Of a DNA stretch of 10,697 bases, positions 1-6,616 are shown one piece after another (position 1 is the stretch's first letter; every line of letters begins with the position of its first letter). The position numbers and the translations under genes were made by a program. Below the pieces are notes generated by a model, which did no database searches, was not told where the DNA came from, and was given only the letters and a program-made list of their open reading frames with translations. Origin of the DNA: Campylobacteraceae bacterium (GTDB lineage Bacteria; Campylobacterota; Campylobacteria; Campylobacterales; Sulfurospirillaceae); the NCBI GenBank assembly GCA_027055635.1, contig JALUMZ010000134.1:1-10697 (forward strand), given 5' to 3'.

Positions 1-476
1 TTTTTTTTTTTTTTTTAGAGAAAAATGAGACAAACTTTGATGATATAGTGCGAAGTGTAAAAAATATAATTGAGATGTCTCTGATAGAGAAAAAAATAGA
101 GTTAATTGAAAATCTAAACTGCTCCGATACATTTAAATCATACCCTAGTGAAATAAAACAGGTCATTTTAAATTTTATCAAAAATGCTGAAGATGTGTTG
201 GTGGAAAAAGAGATTAAAAATCCAAAAATTGAAATTAGAACATATAAAAAAGATAATAACTTGACCCTTGAGGTGAGTGATAATGGTGGTGGAGTACCAA
301 AAGAGATAATGGATAAAATATTTGATCCATATTTTTCAACAAAAACAACAAGAGGCGGAACAGGCTTGGGGCTTTATATGAGTAAAACCATCATAGAAGA
401 GCACTGTGGTGGCAAACTGCTATTAAGAAATGATGAAAAAGGTGCTATTTTCAGCATAGTATTAAAGAAGAGATAG
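1..476 (+). CDS. Sensor histidine kinase, C-terminal ATPase part (5' end outside window)
   Basis: This is the C-terminal catalytic part of a two-component sensor kinase, which autophosphorylates on a histidine and passes the phosphate to a response regulator. The frame is open from base 3 to the TAG at 474-476. A GTG at 48 could be read as a start, but the upstream codons continue the protein (about 15 residues ending in NFDDIV), so it is a truncated gene. The HATPase domain is complete: N-box KNAED (Asn codon 183-185), G1 box DNGGG (from 279), F-box FDPYFSTK, and G2 box GGTGLGL (about 354-374). The phosphoacceptor histidine and any sensor domain lie outside the window, so the signal is unknown. 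No response regulator gene is present. Only 17 bp separate it from aroB on the same strand, so the two may share a transcript. The frame begins in a run of 16 T, which may be an assembly-edge artefact. Confidence 0.9.
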   Translation, partial: FFFFLEKNETNFDDIVRSVKNIIEMSLIEKKIELIENLNCSDTFKSYPSEIKQVILNFIKNAEDVLVEKEIKNPKIEIRTYKKDNNLTLEVSDNGGGVPKEIMDKIFDPYFSTKTTRGGTGLGLYMSKTIIEEHCGGKLLLRNDEKGAIFSIVLKKR

Positions 477-493
477 TTAAAAAGAGAGTTAAA

Positions 494-1537
494 ATGCAAG
501 TAAACATAGAGTTAATCCAAGGAAAAGATAGAAATTACAAAGTTTATATAGACGAGTTAGGGAAGTTGAATTTTAATACCAAAGTTGCCATTGTTACCAA
601 TCCCACGGTAGCAAAATACCACTTAGACAAAGTAAGCAGACTCATAAATGCAAATGAACTTCATATTATAACTATACCAGATGGCGAAGAATATAAAAAT
701 CTTGACACTTTAGAGTTTATACTAAATGAATGTTTCAAATACAGACTTGATAGAAAATCTATTTTATTAGCTCTTGGCGGTGGGGTTATAGGTGATATGA
801 CAGGTTTTGTGGCATCTATATTTCAACGGGGCATAGATTTTATACAAATTCCCACAACTCTCTTGGCACAAGTTGATGCGAGTGTCGGTGGAAAGACTGG
901 AGTAAACTCAAAATATGGTAAAAACCTCATCGGTGCATTTTGGCAACCAAAAGCAGTATATTGTGAGACGGAGTTTTTAAAAACTCTTCCAAAAAGAGAA
1001 TTTAACGCAGGTATCGCTGAAATTATAAAAATGGCTATAACATTTGATAAGGAGTTTTTCGAGTGGCTTGAAGAGCATAACCTAAACAACGGTGAAGATT
1101 TAAAAACAGCTATTCTAAAGAGTATAGAGACAAAAGCTAGAGTTGTATCCCTTGATGAGAGAGAAGCTGGAATTAGAGCAGTCTTGAACTATGGGCATAC
1201 CTTTGGGCATGTTGTAGAAAATGAAACAGAGTACAAAAAATATCTACATGGAGAGGCAGTATCCATAGGAATAGTGATGGCAAACGAACTGTCCTTAAAA
1301 CTAGGATTAATAAGCAAGGAAAATGTTATAAGGATCAAATATCTACTGCAAAGATATAATTTACCGATAGATTACAAGATAGAAGATGTAGAAAATTTTT
1401 ACGAACACTTCTTCTTAGATAAGAAAAGTAATAAAAACCAAATAACTTTCATATTGCCAAAAGAAATAGGTGGATATGAAATCAAAAAAAATATAGATAA
1501 AAATTTGATATTAGATGTTTTAAAGGATTTTGAATAA
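494..1537 (+). CDS. aroB: 3-dehydroquinate synthase
   Basis: AroB is the second enzyme of the shikimate pathway. It converts DAHP to 3-dehydroquinate in the cytoplasm using NAD and a divalent metal, on the way to aromatic amino acids and folate. The 347-residue length is normal. Family signatures seen are the NAD-binding GGGVIGD (95-101), IPTTLLAQVDASVGGKTGVN (about 119-138), the metal ligands Glu176 (NAGIAEIIK), His235 (GHTFGH) and His252 (HGEAVS), and basic residues around the phosphate site. The ATG at 494 follows a purine-rich AAGAGAG about 6 bases upstream. It sits 17 bp after the histidine kinase gene and its TAA directly abuts the GTG of mtaB, so it is likely part of an operon. All key residues are present and nothing suggests decay. 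Confidence 0.97.
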   Translation: MQVNIELIQGKDRNYKVYIDELGKLNFNTKVAIVTNPTVAKYHLDKVSRLINANELHIITIPDGEEYKNLDTLEFILNECFKYRLDRKSILLALGGGVIGDMTGFVASIFQRGIDFIQIPTTLLAQVDASVGGKTGVNSKYGKNLIGAFWQPKAVYCETEFLKTLPKREFNAGIAEIIKMAITFDKEFFEWLEEHNLNNGEDLKTAILKSIETKARVVSLDEREAGIRAVLNYGHTFGHVVENETEYKKYLHGEAVSIGIVMANELSLKLGLISKENVIRIKYLLQRYNLPIDYKIEDVENFYEHFFLDKKSNKNQITFILPKEIGGYEIKKNIDKNLILDVLKDFE

Positions 1538-2791
1538 GTGGGTATTAAAAAGGTATATTTTAAAACTTTTGGTTGTAGAACAAATATATATGATACTCAA
1601 ATCATGATGCAATCCCTAAATAGAGATGATTACGAACTTGTAAAGAATGAAGATGAAGCAGATATAGTTATAGTGAACTCCTGCACAGTTACAAACGGAG
1701 CAGATGTGAGTGCGAGAGGCTATATAAATGCAGCAAATCGTAAAGGAAAGAGAGTATATATAGGAGGTTGTGGCGCACTAAGCAAAGGGGAAGAGCTCTT
1801 TGGACAAGAGAAAGTTTTTGGAGTCTTTGGACACTCTGAAAAAGAGAAGCTAAATGGACTTTTAAAAAAAGAAGAGAGGTTTGTTCAAATAGGAGATTTA
1901 AACTCTTTAGATAAAAATATTGTTGAAGATTACTTAGGCAAAAGCAAAGCATTTATAAAGATACAAGAGGGCTGTAACTTTAGATGTAGCTACTGTATTA
2001 TACCCTATGTCAGGGGGGATGCTAGAAGTCAAGATGAAAATATTATATTAGAGCAGATAGAAAAGCTAGCGAGTAATGGTTTTGGAGAGTTTGTTTTGAC
2101 CGGCACAAACATAGGAAGCTATGGAAAAGACAAAAATAGTTCACTAGGAAAACTTGTGCAAAATATTGGCATGATAAGAGGTGTTAGACGAGTTAGGCTT
2201 GGAAGTATAGAGCCGATTCAGATTGATGATAGTTTCAGGGAGATACTTGGTGAGAGTTGGCTTGAAAAGCACCTTCACATCGCACTCCAACATACAAATC
2301 AAGAGATGCTTAAGATTATGAAGAGAAGAAATAGTGTTGAGCCTGATTTGAAACTTTTTCAAGAACTCAAAAGCTTGGGATATGCCCTAGGCACAGACTT
2401 TATCGTAGGACACCCCGGAGAGAGTGAAGAGATATGGGATGACGCCCTTAAGAAGATGGGGGAGTTTCCACTAACTCATATACATGCCTTTACATACTCA
2501 AAAAGAGACGGCACAGCATCGGCAAAACTTAAAAACACCATAAACGGGAAAATTGCAAAAAGCAGACTTAAAGAATTAGAGAGTGTTATAGAAGATAAGA
2601 ATTTTGAATTCAGAACTAAAAATAGAGTTCCTCTTGAAATTTTGGTAGAAGAGAAAAAAGATGATTTTTATATCGGATATGATCAATTTTATAATAAAAT
2701 GCATATAAAATCTGATATAGACATAACAAAAGAGTGGGTAACTATAGGAGATTACGATGTTAAAAGAGATGGTAACTGGTCTGAATTTTAA
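1538..2791 (+). CDS. mtaB: tRNA t6A37 methylthiotransferase MtaB (radical SAM)
   Basis: MtaB adds a methylthio group to t6A at position 37 of tRNA, giving ms2t6A, which stabilises decoding. It is a MiaB-family enzyme with two [4Fe-4S] clusters. In this 417-residue protein the N-terminal cluster cysteines appear as Cys13 (KTFGCRTN), Cys49 (NSCTVT) and Cys78 (GGCGA). The radical SAM CxxxCxxC motif is Cys146/Cys150/Cys153 in EGCNFRCSYCIIPYVRG. A LGSIEP segment and a C-terminal TRAM-like region from about 360 complete the usual order. TFGCRTN and the absence of MiaB hallmarks favour MtaB over MiaB or RimO. The GTG start immediately follows the aroB stop; AAAGGA at 1522-1527 supplies the ribosome binding site. 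The 3' end overlaps the ftsH-like gene by 35 bases. A G6 run at 2013-2018 follows the radical SAM motif. Confidence 0.93.
   Translation: MGIKKVYFKTFGCRTNIYDTQIMMQSLNRDDYELVKNEDEADIVIVNSCTVTNGADVSARGYINAANRKGKRVYIGGCGALSKGEELFGQEKVFGVFGHSEKEKLNGLLKKEERFVQIGDLNSLDKNIVEDYLGKSKAFIKIQEGCNFRCSYCIIPYVRGDARSQDENIILEQIEKLASNGFGEFVLTGTNIGSYGKDKNSSLGKLVQNIGMIRGVRRVRLGSIEPIQIDDSFREILGESWLEKHLHIALQHTNQEMLKIMKRRNSVEPDLKLFQELKSLGYALGTDFIVGHPGESEEIWDDALKKMGEFPLTHIHAFTYSKRDGTASAKLKNTINGKIAKSRLKELESVIEDKNFEFRTKNRVPLEILVEEKKDDFYIGYDQFYNKMHIKSDIDITKEWVTIGDYDVKRDGNWSEF
2746..2750 (+). promoter_or_regulatory. Ribosome binding site deciding the ftsH-like start
   Basis: AGGAG lies 6 bases before the ATG at 2757, inside the end of mtaB. 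The alternative in-frame ATG at 2769 has only an AAAAGAG at very close range. This supports the longer protein and a 35-base overlap with mtaB, which suggests translational coupling. Confidence 0.7.
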
Positions 2792-4436
2792 ATCCAAAAA
2801 ACTTTTGATTTCACTTATGGCGTTTAGTATTGTAGTGATATTATTGATATTTGGATACATAAAAAATTCACCCTCTATTATAAACCTAAAGCACTATGAA
2901 AAATTACTGAATTCCAATGCAATAAAAAAGGCAAAAATAGAACAAAATAGGGTGATTTTATATACCCAAAATGGCTCATTTGTTATAGCTAAAGATGGTA
3001 TAGATATAAAAGAACTTCTCAAGGACACACCTATAGAGATAGCAAATGAAAGTATTTTAATGGAAGATATAATTTCTATATCTTTTCTTACTGTTGTGTT
3101 TTTAGTTATTCTCTTTATTGCTAAAAAAAGACGGGATAAAGAGATAGAATCAACGCGAGAGGAAAGACAAAAGTCATTTTCACTTGATTCCATATCGGCA
3201 TTAGATATACATCCTGTGCTTTCAAATATAAAATTTAGCGATGTGGCAGGCATAAAAGATGTAAAAGAAGAGCTAGAGGAGATAGTTGACTTTTTGAAAT
3301 ACCCTATGAAATACAAAGAGTATGGCATATCACTTCCAAGAGGTGTCTTACTCATGGGACCTCCAGGCGTTGGAAAAACACTTGTGGCAAAAGCTGTTGC
3401 AGGTGAAGCTAGTGTACCGTTTTTTTATCAAAGCGGGGCAAGTTTTGTACAAATATATGTAGGTATGGGTGCTAAAAGAGTACGGGAGCTTTTTGCTCAT
3501 GCCAAAGCTTATGCTCCATCAATCATCTTTATAGATGAGATAGATGCTGTCGGTAAAGCGAGGGGGGGAATGCGAAATGATGAGAGAGAATCTACCCTGA
3601 ATCAACTACTAACCGAAATGGATGGTTTTGAAGACAGTAGCGGTGTTATTGTGATAGGAGCCACAAATAAGATTGATATTATAGATGAAGCTCTTCTTCG
3701 TTCGGGTAGATTTGATAGAAGAGTATTTATACCTCTTCCTGATTTGCAAGACAGAGTAGAGATATTAAATGTATATCTTAGAAATAAACCCTCCCTTGCA
3801 AAAGTGGAAGAGATTGCTAAAATGAGTGTAGGATTTTCGGGTGCTGCTCTATCTACTCTTGTAAATGAAGCTGCCATAAATGCACTGCGAAGAGGTAGTA
3901 AAATCATAGAGATAGATGATTTTTTAGCTGTTAAAACAAAGGTTTTATTGGGGAAAAGAAAGGTTTTAAGCTTTAGCGATGAAGAGAAAAAAATACAATC
4001 AATCTACCAAGGAGCAAAAGCACTTTGCGCATACTGGTTTGAAGTGGATTTCGATAAAATAACCATAGTAAACGATAGACTCAAAGAGATAGAAAAAGAG
4101 ATAGAGTCAAAAACAAGTATGCTATCAAAAATCAAAGTTTATCTTAGCGGATCTGTAGCTACAAAGATAAAGTACAATGAAAAATTTACAAATTCAACAC
4201 AAGATTTAAAAAGAGCTACTGTAATGGCACAAAATATGGTAGAAAATTATGGCATGGGAGATAGTATCGTGCCTTCGCAAGCTGATATTAAGAAGATATT
4301 AGACGAATCCTATATGGAAGTTGAAAAATTTCTAATGGGTATGGATGAGCCTTTAGAAAAAATTGCAAAGCTACTATATACACAAGAGAGTATAAGCAAA
4401 GAAGAAATGAAGAGTTTTATGCATGAGATATTTTAG
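2757..4436 (+). CDS. FtsH-like membrane AAA ATPase with degenerate M41 protease domain
   Basis: The protein has the FtsH plan: transmembrane segments at about 15-35 and 105-122 flanking a roughly 70-residue periplasmic loop, then an intact AAA module. Seen there are Walker A GPPGVGKT (201-208), pore motif YVG (234-236), Walker B IIFIDE (256-261), sensor-1 Asn304, and arginine fingers Arg315 and Arg318 in LLRSGRFDRR. FtsH normally degrades membrane and short-lived cytosolic proteins through a zinc HEAGH motif. Here the aligned residues are YQGAK (417-421), so both zinc histidines and the catalytic glutamate are gone, although the Asp of the downstream DLKRAT segment (Asp483) remains. The C-terminal part is also short (about 155 residues; total 559 against roughly 640 for usual FtsH). 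It is probably an ATP-driven unfoldase, adaptor or partner subunit rather than a protease. The frame is intact, which argues against a pseudogene. A true ftsH presumably lies elsewhere. It overlaps bioV by 14 bases. Confidence 0.9.
   Translation: MLKEMVTGLNFKSKKLLISLMAFSIVVILLIFGYIKNSPSIINLKHYEKLLNSNAIKKAKIEQNRVILYTQNGSFVIAKDGIDIKELLKDTPIEIANESILMEDIISISFLTVVFLVILFIAKKRRDKEIESTREERQKSFSLDSISALDIHPVLSNIKFSDVAGIKDVKEELEEIVDFLKYPMKYKEYGISLPRGVLLMGPPGVGKTLVAKAVAGEASVPFFYQSGASFVQIYVGMGAKRVRELFAHAKAYAPSIIFIDEIDAVGKARGGMRNDERESTLNQLLTEMDGFEDSSGVIVIGATNKIDIIDEALLRSGRFDRRVFIPLPDLQDRVEILNVYLRNKPSLAKVEEIAKMSVGFSGAALSTLVNEAAINALRRGSKIIEIDDFLAVKTKVLLGKRKVLSFSDEEKKIQSIYQGAKALCAYWFEVDFDKITIVNDRLKEIEKEIESKTSMLSKIKVYLSGSVATKIKYNEKFTNSTQDLKRATVMAQNMVENYGMGDSIVPSQADIKKILDESYMEVEKFLMGMDEPLEKIAKLLYTQESISKEEMKSFMHEIF
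3562..3568 (+). repeat. G7 homopolymer inside the ftsH-like gene
   Basis: Seven consecutive G bases encode part of Arg269-Gly270-Gly271 (AGG GGG GGA), between Walker B and the arginine-finger region. Such codons stand out in this AT-rich sequence. The run is shorter than the tracts usually phase-variable in Campylobacterota; a one-base slip would truncate the AAA domain. Confidence 0.6.
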
Positions 4437-4959
4437 CGGTTTTTGCTTTGATGGTGAGAGCGAACTCTTCAAGGAGTGGTTAAAAAAGAGTGATTTTACG
4501 GTAGCGGGCTTTAGCTATGGGGCTATCAAAGCTTTTAAATATACCTCTACATGTAGATATAGAGTTGACAAGCTTCAACTCTTTTCACCAGCCTGTTTTG
4601 GGGATAAAAGTGAAAAATTTAAAAGACTCCAGTCTCTGTTTTTTGCAAAAAACAGAGAAGCATATATAAAAGAATTTTTAGAAAAAACAGTATATCCATC
4701 TACTTTGAATATAAAAAAATATAAAAAAAATGGAACAAAACAAGAGTTAAAAGAGTTGTTAGATTACAAATGGGATAAAAAAGAGCTAGAATCTTTAAAA
4801 AATAGAGGTACAGAGATAGAAGTTTATATAGGAGCAGACGATAAAATCATAAATTCAAGCTGGGTTTTGGATTTTTTTAAACCCTATGCTACTGTATATT
4901 ATATAAAAAATGCAGGACATATATTGGCTAGCACACCGATTACGGTTATGCTAGCCTAA
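4423..4959 (+). CDS. bioV: Probable pimeloyl-ACP methyl ester esterase BioV (alpha/beta hydrolase)
   Basis: BioV-type esterases remove the methyl group from pimeloyl-ACP methyl ester, releasing the precursor for the BioF-led biotin ring steps; the family was named in Helicobacter. This 178-residue protein shows a small alpha/beta hydrolase core: nucleophile elbow GFSYG with Ser31 (29-33), acid candidate Asp139 or Asp140 in GADDK, and His166 in NAGHIL. The N-terminus FSGFCFDGESELF looks like BioV. The middle (about 60-125) is lysine-rich, as expected for a lid that meets acidic acyl-carrier protein. The ATG at 4423 overlaps the ftsH-like gene by 14 bases, with GAAGAAATGAAGAG upstream as ribosome binding region. 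No other bio gene is in the window, so the assignment rests on motifs, size and position next to the ftsH-like gene. A generic esterase is the alternative. The gene also contains a perfect palindrome and ends in a hairpin. Confidence 0.65.
   Translation: MRYFSGFCFDGESELFKEWLKKSDFTVAGFSYGAIKAFKYTSTCRYRVDKLQLFSPACFGDKSEKFKRLQSLFFAKNREAYIKEFLEKTVYPSTLNIKKYKKNGTKQELKELLDYKWDKKELESLKNRGTEIEVYIGADDKIINSSWVLDFFKPYATVYYIKNAGHILASTPITVMLA
4633..4658. repeat. Perfect 26-bp palindrome inside bioV
   Basis: The half-site TCTCTGTTTTTTG (4633-4645) is followed immediately by its exact reverse complement (4646-4658), with no loop and no mismatch. As RNA it could fold into an 11-bp stem with a UGCA tetraloop. 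It lies in codons for residues about 71-79 of the BioV lid region. Its function is unknown. Confidence 0.85.
4926..4956. terminator. Nested hairpin at the bioV/htrA convergent junction
   Basis: GGCTAGCA (4926-4933) is the exact reverse complement of TGCTAGCC (4949-4956). Inside, ACCG (4935-4938) pairs with CGGT (4943-4946) around an ATTA loop, giving a 12-bp stem with a small internal loop. It covers the last ten sense codons of bioV, 14 bp from the end of convergent htrA. It may stop transcription in either direction, but neither side has a T-run, so a classic intrinsic terminator is not shown. Confidence 0.45.
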
Positions 4960-4969
4960 AGAGCACAAA

Positions 4970-6382
4970 TTACTTTGCAATTAGATATGTTACATACCCA
5001 CCTCTGTTTATATATATCATTTTACTTTGATTCTTAAATTTTGATAGAGCTTTATTTAAGCTTTTTATATCTGATACGGGTTGATTTTGAATCTGTATGA
5101 TTATATCTCCTCTTTTAAATCCGATTTTATCAGCTTGTGAATCAAGTTTAACTTTAGTGACTAAAACACCGCTTATATCCTGAGGTATTTGGTATTTTGC
5201 TCTTACTTGTTTATCGATTTGTATCACTGAGAGCCCTTCAATATAGCTACTAGCACCATCCTTTCCAAGGCTTTGGGCACTGCTCATATTTGCAAGAGTT
5301 GCCTTTGTTGTCTCTATCTTTTTATCTCTTTCAAACTTGATAGTTATTGTCTTATTTGGAAGTATAGAGCCAACTATATTTTTTAAATCATTTGCATTTT
5401 TTATCTTTTGACCATCTACCTCTATGATTAAGTCTCCTCTTTTTAGTCCCGCTTTTTTTGCAGATGAATCTTTTCCTACAGTAAGAATCAAAGCGCCAGA
5501 ATCATTTTTGTACAAACCTTTCATATTTGGTTTTAAATCCGTTATAGAAACTCCTAAATATCCTCTTTTTATCTTTCCATTATTGATTAAAGTAGTAGCT
5601 ATTTTTTTAACCATGTTAGATGGAATTGCAAAACCTATACCGTTATTGCCTCCGCTTCTTGAGATAATAGCACTATTTATTCCTATGAGAGCACCTCTGG
5701 TATCAACTAGTGCTCCACCGGAGTTTCCAGGATTTATAGAAGCATCAGTCTGTATAAAATTTTCATACTGATTAAGTCCTATACTGCTTTTATTTAGAGC
5801 CGATACAATTCCTTGAGTTACTGATTCGCCAACCCCAAATGGATTTCCGATAGCAAAAACAATATCACCTGTCAAAAGTTTGGAAGAGTCTCCAAACCTT
5901 GCAACAGATAGATTTTTTGCATCTATCTTTATAACAGCAATATCTGTTTTTGGATCTTGTCCTATAATCTTTGCTTTATACTCTTTTTTACTTCCATGTA
6001 GAGTAACAACTATCTTATCTGCACCATTCACAACATGGTTATTAGTAACTATATATCCATTTTGAGATATGATGACACCAGATCCCAACGAATATGCCTT
6101 TTTGTTTTGTGGTTGCAGTCTTGGTAGTTGATTTCCAAAAAATTCTCTTAAAAAAGGATTATTTAGTAAATCCTTAATATTATTATTAGAGCTGATTTTT
6201 TTACTGCTTGAGATATTGACTACTATATTTCTAACATCTTTTATAGAGTTATTGTACGATAAAATTATATTTTTATTTACCGCATCTTTTCTCTCCGGGT
6301 TACTAGGCATAGATTTTATATGAATACCAGCAACTAAAAATGTACTGCTTAAAAGCATAGAAAGTATCGTAATTCTTTTCAT
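4970..6382 (-). CDS. htrA: Periplasmic serine protease/chaperone HtrA (DegP/DegQ family)
   Basis: HtrA refolds or degrades damaged proteins in the periplasm and supports stress survival. The 470-residue protein starts with a Sec signal peptide (basic MKR, then a hydrophobic stretch to about residue 19). The protease domain shows His116 (TNNHVV), Asp147 (KTDIAV) and Ser221 (NPGNSGGAL), a complete catalytic triad. Two PDZ domains follow at about 275-365 and 385-470. The segment before the protease core is short (NNPFLREFFG to SLGSGVII), closer to DegQ than to the long LA loop of E. coli DegP. The ATG is preceded by a full AGGAGGA (6387-6393), a strong ribosome binding site. The gene diverges from cbpA across 234 bp that hold HAIR-like elements, and it converges on bioV 10 bp away. 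Confidence 0.95.
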   Translation of the reverse strand: MKRITILSMLLSSTFLVAGIHIKSMPSNPERKDAVNKNIILSYNNSIKDVRNIVVNISSSKKISSNNNIKDLLNNPFLREFFGNQLPRLQPQNKKAYSLGSGVIISQNGYIVTNNHVVNGADKIVVTLHGSKKEYKAKIIGQDPKTDIAVIKIDAKNLSVARFGDSSKLLTGDIVFAIGNPFGVGESVTQGIVSALNKSSIGLNQYENFIQTDASINPGNSGGALVDTRGALIGINSAIISRSGGNNGIGFAIPSNMVKKIATTLINNGKIKRGYLGVSITDLKPNMKGLYKNDSGALILTVGKDSSAKKAGLKRGDLIIEVDGQKIKNANDLKNIVGSILPNKTITIKFERDKKIETTKATLANMSSAQSLGKDGASSYIEGLSVIQIDKQVRAKYQIPQDISGVLVTKVKLDSQADKIGFKRGDIIIQIQNQPVSDIKSLNKALSKFKNQSKMIYINRGGYVTYLIAK

Positions 6383-6423
6383 TATGTCCTCCTGTATATG
6401 GATTTTATTATTGGATTTCTTCG

Positions 6424-6443
6424 CTTAACTCCTTATACTCAAG
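6424..6443. promoter_or_regulatory. HAIR-like candidate HspR site upstream of htrA
   Basis: CTTAACT-N6-ACTCAAG resembles the HspR operator HAIR, CTTGAGT-N7-ACTCAAG. One half (6437-6443) is exact and the other matches 5 of 7, but the spacer is one base short. ACTCAAG is also followed by AGGT and CTTGCGA, making a second imperfect dyad (to 6454). The site is about 42-61 bases before the htrA start codon. Binding by HspR is inferred. Confidence 0.4.
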
Positions 6444-6461
6444 AGGTCTTGCGAGAAGTTT

Positions 6462-6467
6462 ATTATA
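6462..6467 (-). promoter_or_regulatory. Candidate -10 box for htrA
   Basis: On the minus strand this reads TATAAT, 80 bases before the htrA start codon, within a very AT-rich stretch. No convincing -35 box is seen, which is common in Campylobacterota. If used, the HAIR-like site would lie in the initially transcribed region. Confidence 0.35.
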
Positions 6468-6548
6468 AATTATGTTGTTAAATATAATATTAATAAATAT
6501 CTAATCAAAACAGATAGCAGTACAAATGATATTTAAAATTTATCAAAC

Positions 6549-6569
6549 CTTGATTGACATAGGCTAAAG
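6549..6569 (+). promoter_or_regulatory. HAIR-like candidate HspR operator over the cbpA -35 box
   Basis: CTTGATT-N7-GCTAAAG matches HAIR (CTTGAGT-N7-ACTCAAG) at 11 of 14 positions with the exact spacing. It covers the whole -35 hexamer and part of the spacer of the cbpA promoter, so bound HspR would block RNA polymerase. This fits the autoregulation known for cbpA-hspR operons in Helicobacter and Campylobacter. Confidence 0.5.
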
Positions 6570-6583
6570 TTTTATGGTATAAT
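6554..6583 (+). promoter_or_regulatory. Consensus sigma-70 promoter of cbpA-hspR
   Basis: TTGACA (6554-6559) and TATAAT (6578-6583) are both perfect consensus, 18 bp apart. Transcription would begin near 6590, giving a leader of about 27 bases with AAGAGG (6602-6607) as ribosome binding site. So strong a promoter suggests control by repression. Confidence 0.85.
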
Positions 6584-6616
6584 GCCTATCAAATTTAATA
6601 CAAGAGGTAAACAGGG

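Noticed and set aside
823..1089. Minus-strand open frame inside aroB
   Set aside because: It lies wholly within a gene with complete family motifs, and its translation shows no recognisable domain or ribosome binding site.
2894..3355. 153-residue minus-strand open frame opposite the ftsH-like gene
   Set aside because: Serine/isoleucine-rich antisense product with no motif; the plus strand codes for membrane segments and the AAA start, which explains the composition.
5424..5771. Plus-strand open frame opposite htrA
   Set aside because: Shadow of the protease and PDZ coding region; hydrophobic proline-rich product with no family signature.
6470..6545. Small RNA or short gene in the htrA-cbpA gap
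   Set aside because: The stretch is low-complexity AT-rich DNA with no stable hairpin, no ribosome binding site and no open frame of note.
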